A DNA stretch of 64,000 bases from Planctomycetaceae bacterium (GTDB lineage: Bacteria; Planctomycetota; Planctomycetia; Planctomycetales; Planctomycetaceae): positions 1 to 64,000 of the forward strand of contig JAEUII010000121.1 in NCBI GenBank assembly GCA_016795145.1. The letters run 5' to 3'. Made by a program: the position numbers and the translations under genes. The notes beneath the pieces were generated by a model that was not told where the DNA came from, ran no database searches, and was given only the letters and a program-made list of their open reading frames with translations. Of this stretch, positions 63,314 through 64,000 are shown piece by piece. How positions within the stretch are numbered: position 1 is the stretch's first letter; each line of letters begins with the position of its first letter.

Positions 63314-63644
63314 TCACAACCCGAAACGTCAGTGAGGGATAACATCGCCAGGTTGTCCAAAGTGATCCCTCGCGTCTGCACTTTGGAGTTGCCTCAACTT
63401 GCAGGGCTGGAAGCCCGGAACATCCCTTGCCGGGGCCGTCAGGCCCCGGAAAAGAATAAGGACAAATGAAAGGCCCGGAGGGCCGACACAACAGTTCTGC
63501 CGACGTTGGGCCAAGTGTGTCGACCCGTCGGGCCTCAAGCGTCTCTTGGTATACTCACCGGTGGCTGACGCCACCGGCAGGGGATTTATCGGCCCGCCGG
63601 GCCTGAAGAGCGCAACTTCAAAGCTCACGCAGCGGGTTGGGATA
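63314..63644. repeat. ~80-base palindromic repeat, copy E, reversed and interrupted
   Basis: The first arm (TCACAACCCGAAACGTCAGT to GAGGGAT, 63314-63340) is the reverse complement of the right arm of copy B. The second arm begins ATCCCTCGC (63365-63373), breaks off, and resumes about 250 bases later as CTCACGCAGCGGGTTGGGAT (to 63644). Confidence 0.85.
63374..63623. mobile_element. Non-coding insert with terminal inverted repeats inside copy E
   Basis: The ~250-base insert splits palindrome copy E. Near its ends CTTTGGAGTTGC (63381-63392) and GCAACTTCAAAG (63612-63623) are inverted repeats with one mismatch. The interior is a series of small GC hairpins: GGGGCCGTCAGGCCCC, GGCCCGGAGGGCC and CCGGTGGCTGACGCCACCGG. 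It has no coding capacity, so a MITE-like or repeat-array origin is inferred. Confidence 0.6.
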
Positions 63645-63709
63645 AATCAACCGACCACCCAGCATGGGCCGTAAAGCCCGCCACATCACAGTCTGAAGGA
63701 AAAACGAAC

Positions 63710-64000
63710 ATGACTGATCCCGCCGAACGCAAATGGAAGTTCGCCGATTTCAGCCAGATCGCTCCCGTGCCGTGTCCCTGTGGAACGGCTCGCAGAGCCT
63801 TCAAGGGGGTCGATGAATTTCCCGGAACGCTGCACATCACAGACATCTCCGAGGATGCTCAACGGCATTATCACAAGACCGTGACAGAAACCTACGTGTT
63901 CCTCGAATGTCAGCCCGATGCAAAGATGGAACTGGACGGTGAGCAGTTCTCTGTGAAGCCGCTGCAGGCCATCGTGATCCCTCCCGGTGTCCGCCATCGA
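63710..64000 (+). CDS. Cupin-domain protein, cut by the window end
   Basis: The ATG at 63710 has AAGGA about nine to thirteen bases upstream; 97 codons are visible before the window ends. The sequence WKFADFSQIAPVPCPCGTARRAF is followed by a cupin strand pattern (RHYHKTVTETYVFLE, then LQAIVIPPGVRHR) with the His/Glu metal ligands of cupin motif 1 (HYHKTVTETY) and the PPGVRH start of motif 2. The four Cys/Pro-rich residues near residue 20 (PCPCG) are unusual for a cupin. Probably a small metal-binding cytosolic protein; the C-terminus is not seen. Confidence 0.8.
   Translation, partial: MTDPAERKWKFADFSQIAPVPCPCGTARRAFKGVDEFPGTLHITDISEDAQRHYHKTVTETYVFLECQPDAKMELDGEQFSVKPLQAIVIPPGVRHR

Larger units (their letters stand above)
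63192..63709. other. Gene-free stretch with terminator and nested repeats
   Basis: It holds the terminator of the DUF1080-ThuA gene, a 26-base direct duplication (TTTGCTGA...CACA.CCCGA), palindrome copy E and the element inserted in it. Frames crossing it are repeat-derived. Confidence 0.8.

Noticed and set aside
63399-63674. 91-residue plus-strand frame with GRQAPE and GPTQQ segments
   Set aside because: Derived from the hairpin-rich insert in palindrome copy E.

Overview
The window reads as chromosomal DNA of a planctomycete (phylum Planctomycetota). The evidence is five DUF1559 proteins with type II prepilin N-termini, many secreted proteins of families typical of that phylum (fused DUF1080/ThuA protein, LVIVD propeller, PQQ-like propeller, CE15 esterase, Cys-rich secreted proteins), N-terminally extended SPFH proteins and many hairpin-forming intergenic repeats. 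I could not place genus or species. I see no rRNA, tRNA, CRISPR array, integrase or complete transposase. Starts were reassigned wherever a ribosome-binding site, signal peptide or gene overlap argued for it.

Layout. 0.1-1.4 kb: CobW-type metallochaperone GTPase. 1.5-6.8 kb (minus): a tightly coupled four-gene operon of ABC ATPase, FtsX-type permease, ClC channel and a putative LssY_C-domain membrane protein, every junction a 4-base stop/start overlap. 7.1-16.8 kb: metal-efflux locus with Cys/His-rich secreted proteins, an RND adaptor and pump, a His-rich lipoprotein and a membrane-anchored spermidine-synthase-like protein. 16.9-17.7 kb: five ~170-base tandem units of a hairpin-forming repeat. 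17.7-23.8 kb: CE15 esterase, LVIVD propeller, small membrane protein, GyrI-like protein, AlkD-like DNA repair protein and a TPR protein with one haem motif.

24.1-33.2 kb (plus): a row of exported proteins with redox character (Cys-rich protein, DUF1559, membrane-anchored redoxin, lipoprotein, PQQ-like propeller, c-type haem protein, DUF4198-like protein, exported DJ-1/PfpI-TPR protein). 33.3-41.3 kb: three overlapping SPFH/Band 7 genes coupled to a heavy-metal P-type ATPase, then a cupredoxin-like secreted protein and an unknown secreted protein; this is the strongest candidate for an undescribed functional unit. 41.7-44.8 kb: two paralogous exported TIM-barrel hydrolase-like proteins flanking a translationally coupled DUF1559 gene. 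45.0-50.5 kb (minus): esterase, three more DUF1559 genes and a His-rich membrane protein. 50.7-64 kb: exported serine hydrolase, deoxyribose-phosphate aldolase, App1-type phosphatase, very large polytopic membrane protein, beta-carbonic anhydrase, YfhO-like protein, DUF1080-ThuA protein and a cupin cut by the window end.

Several short repeat families occupy the intergenic space: an ~80-base palindrome seen five times (one copy split by a second element with terminal inverted repeats), a GC-rich double hairpin (one copy apparently inserted in frame in a gene), large single hairpins and heptanucleotide tandem repeats. All functional calls come from reading translated sequence and motifs; no database search was run.
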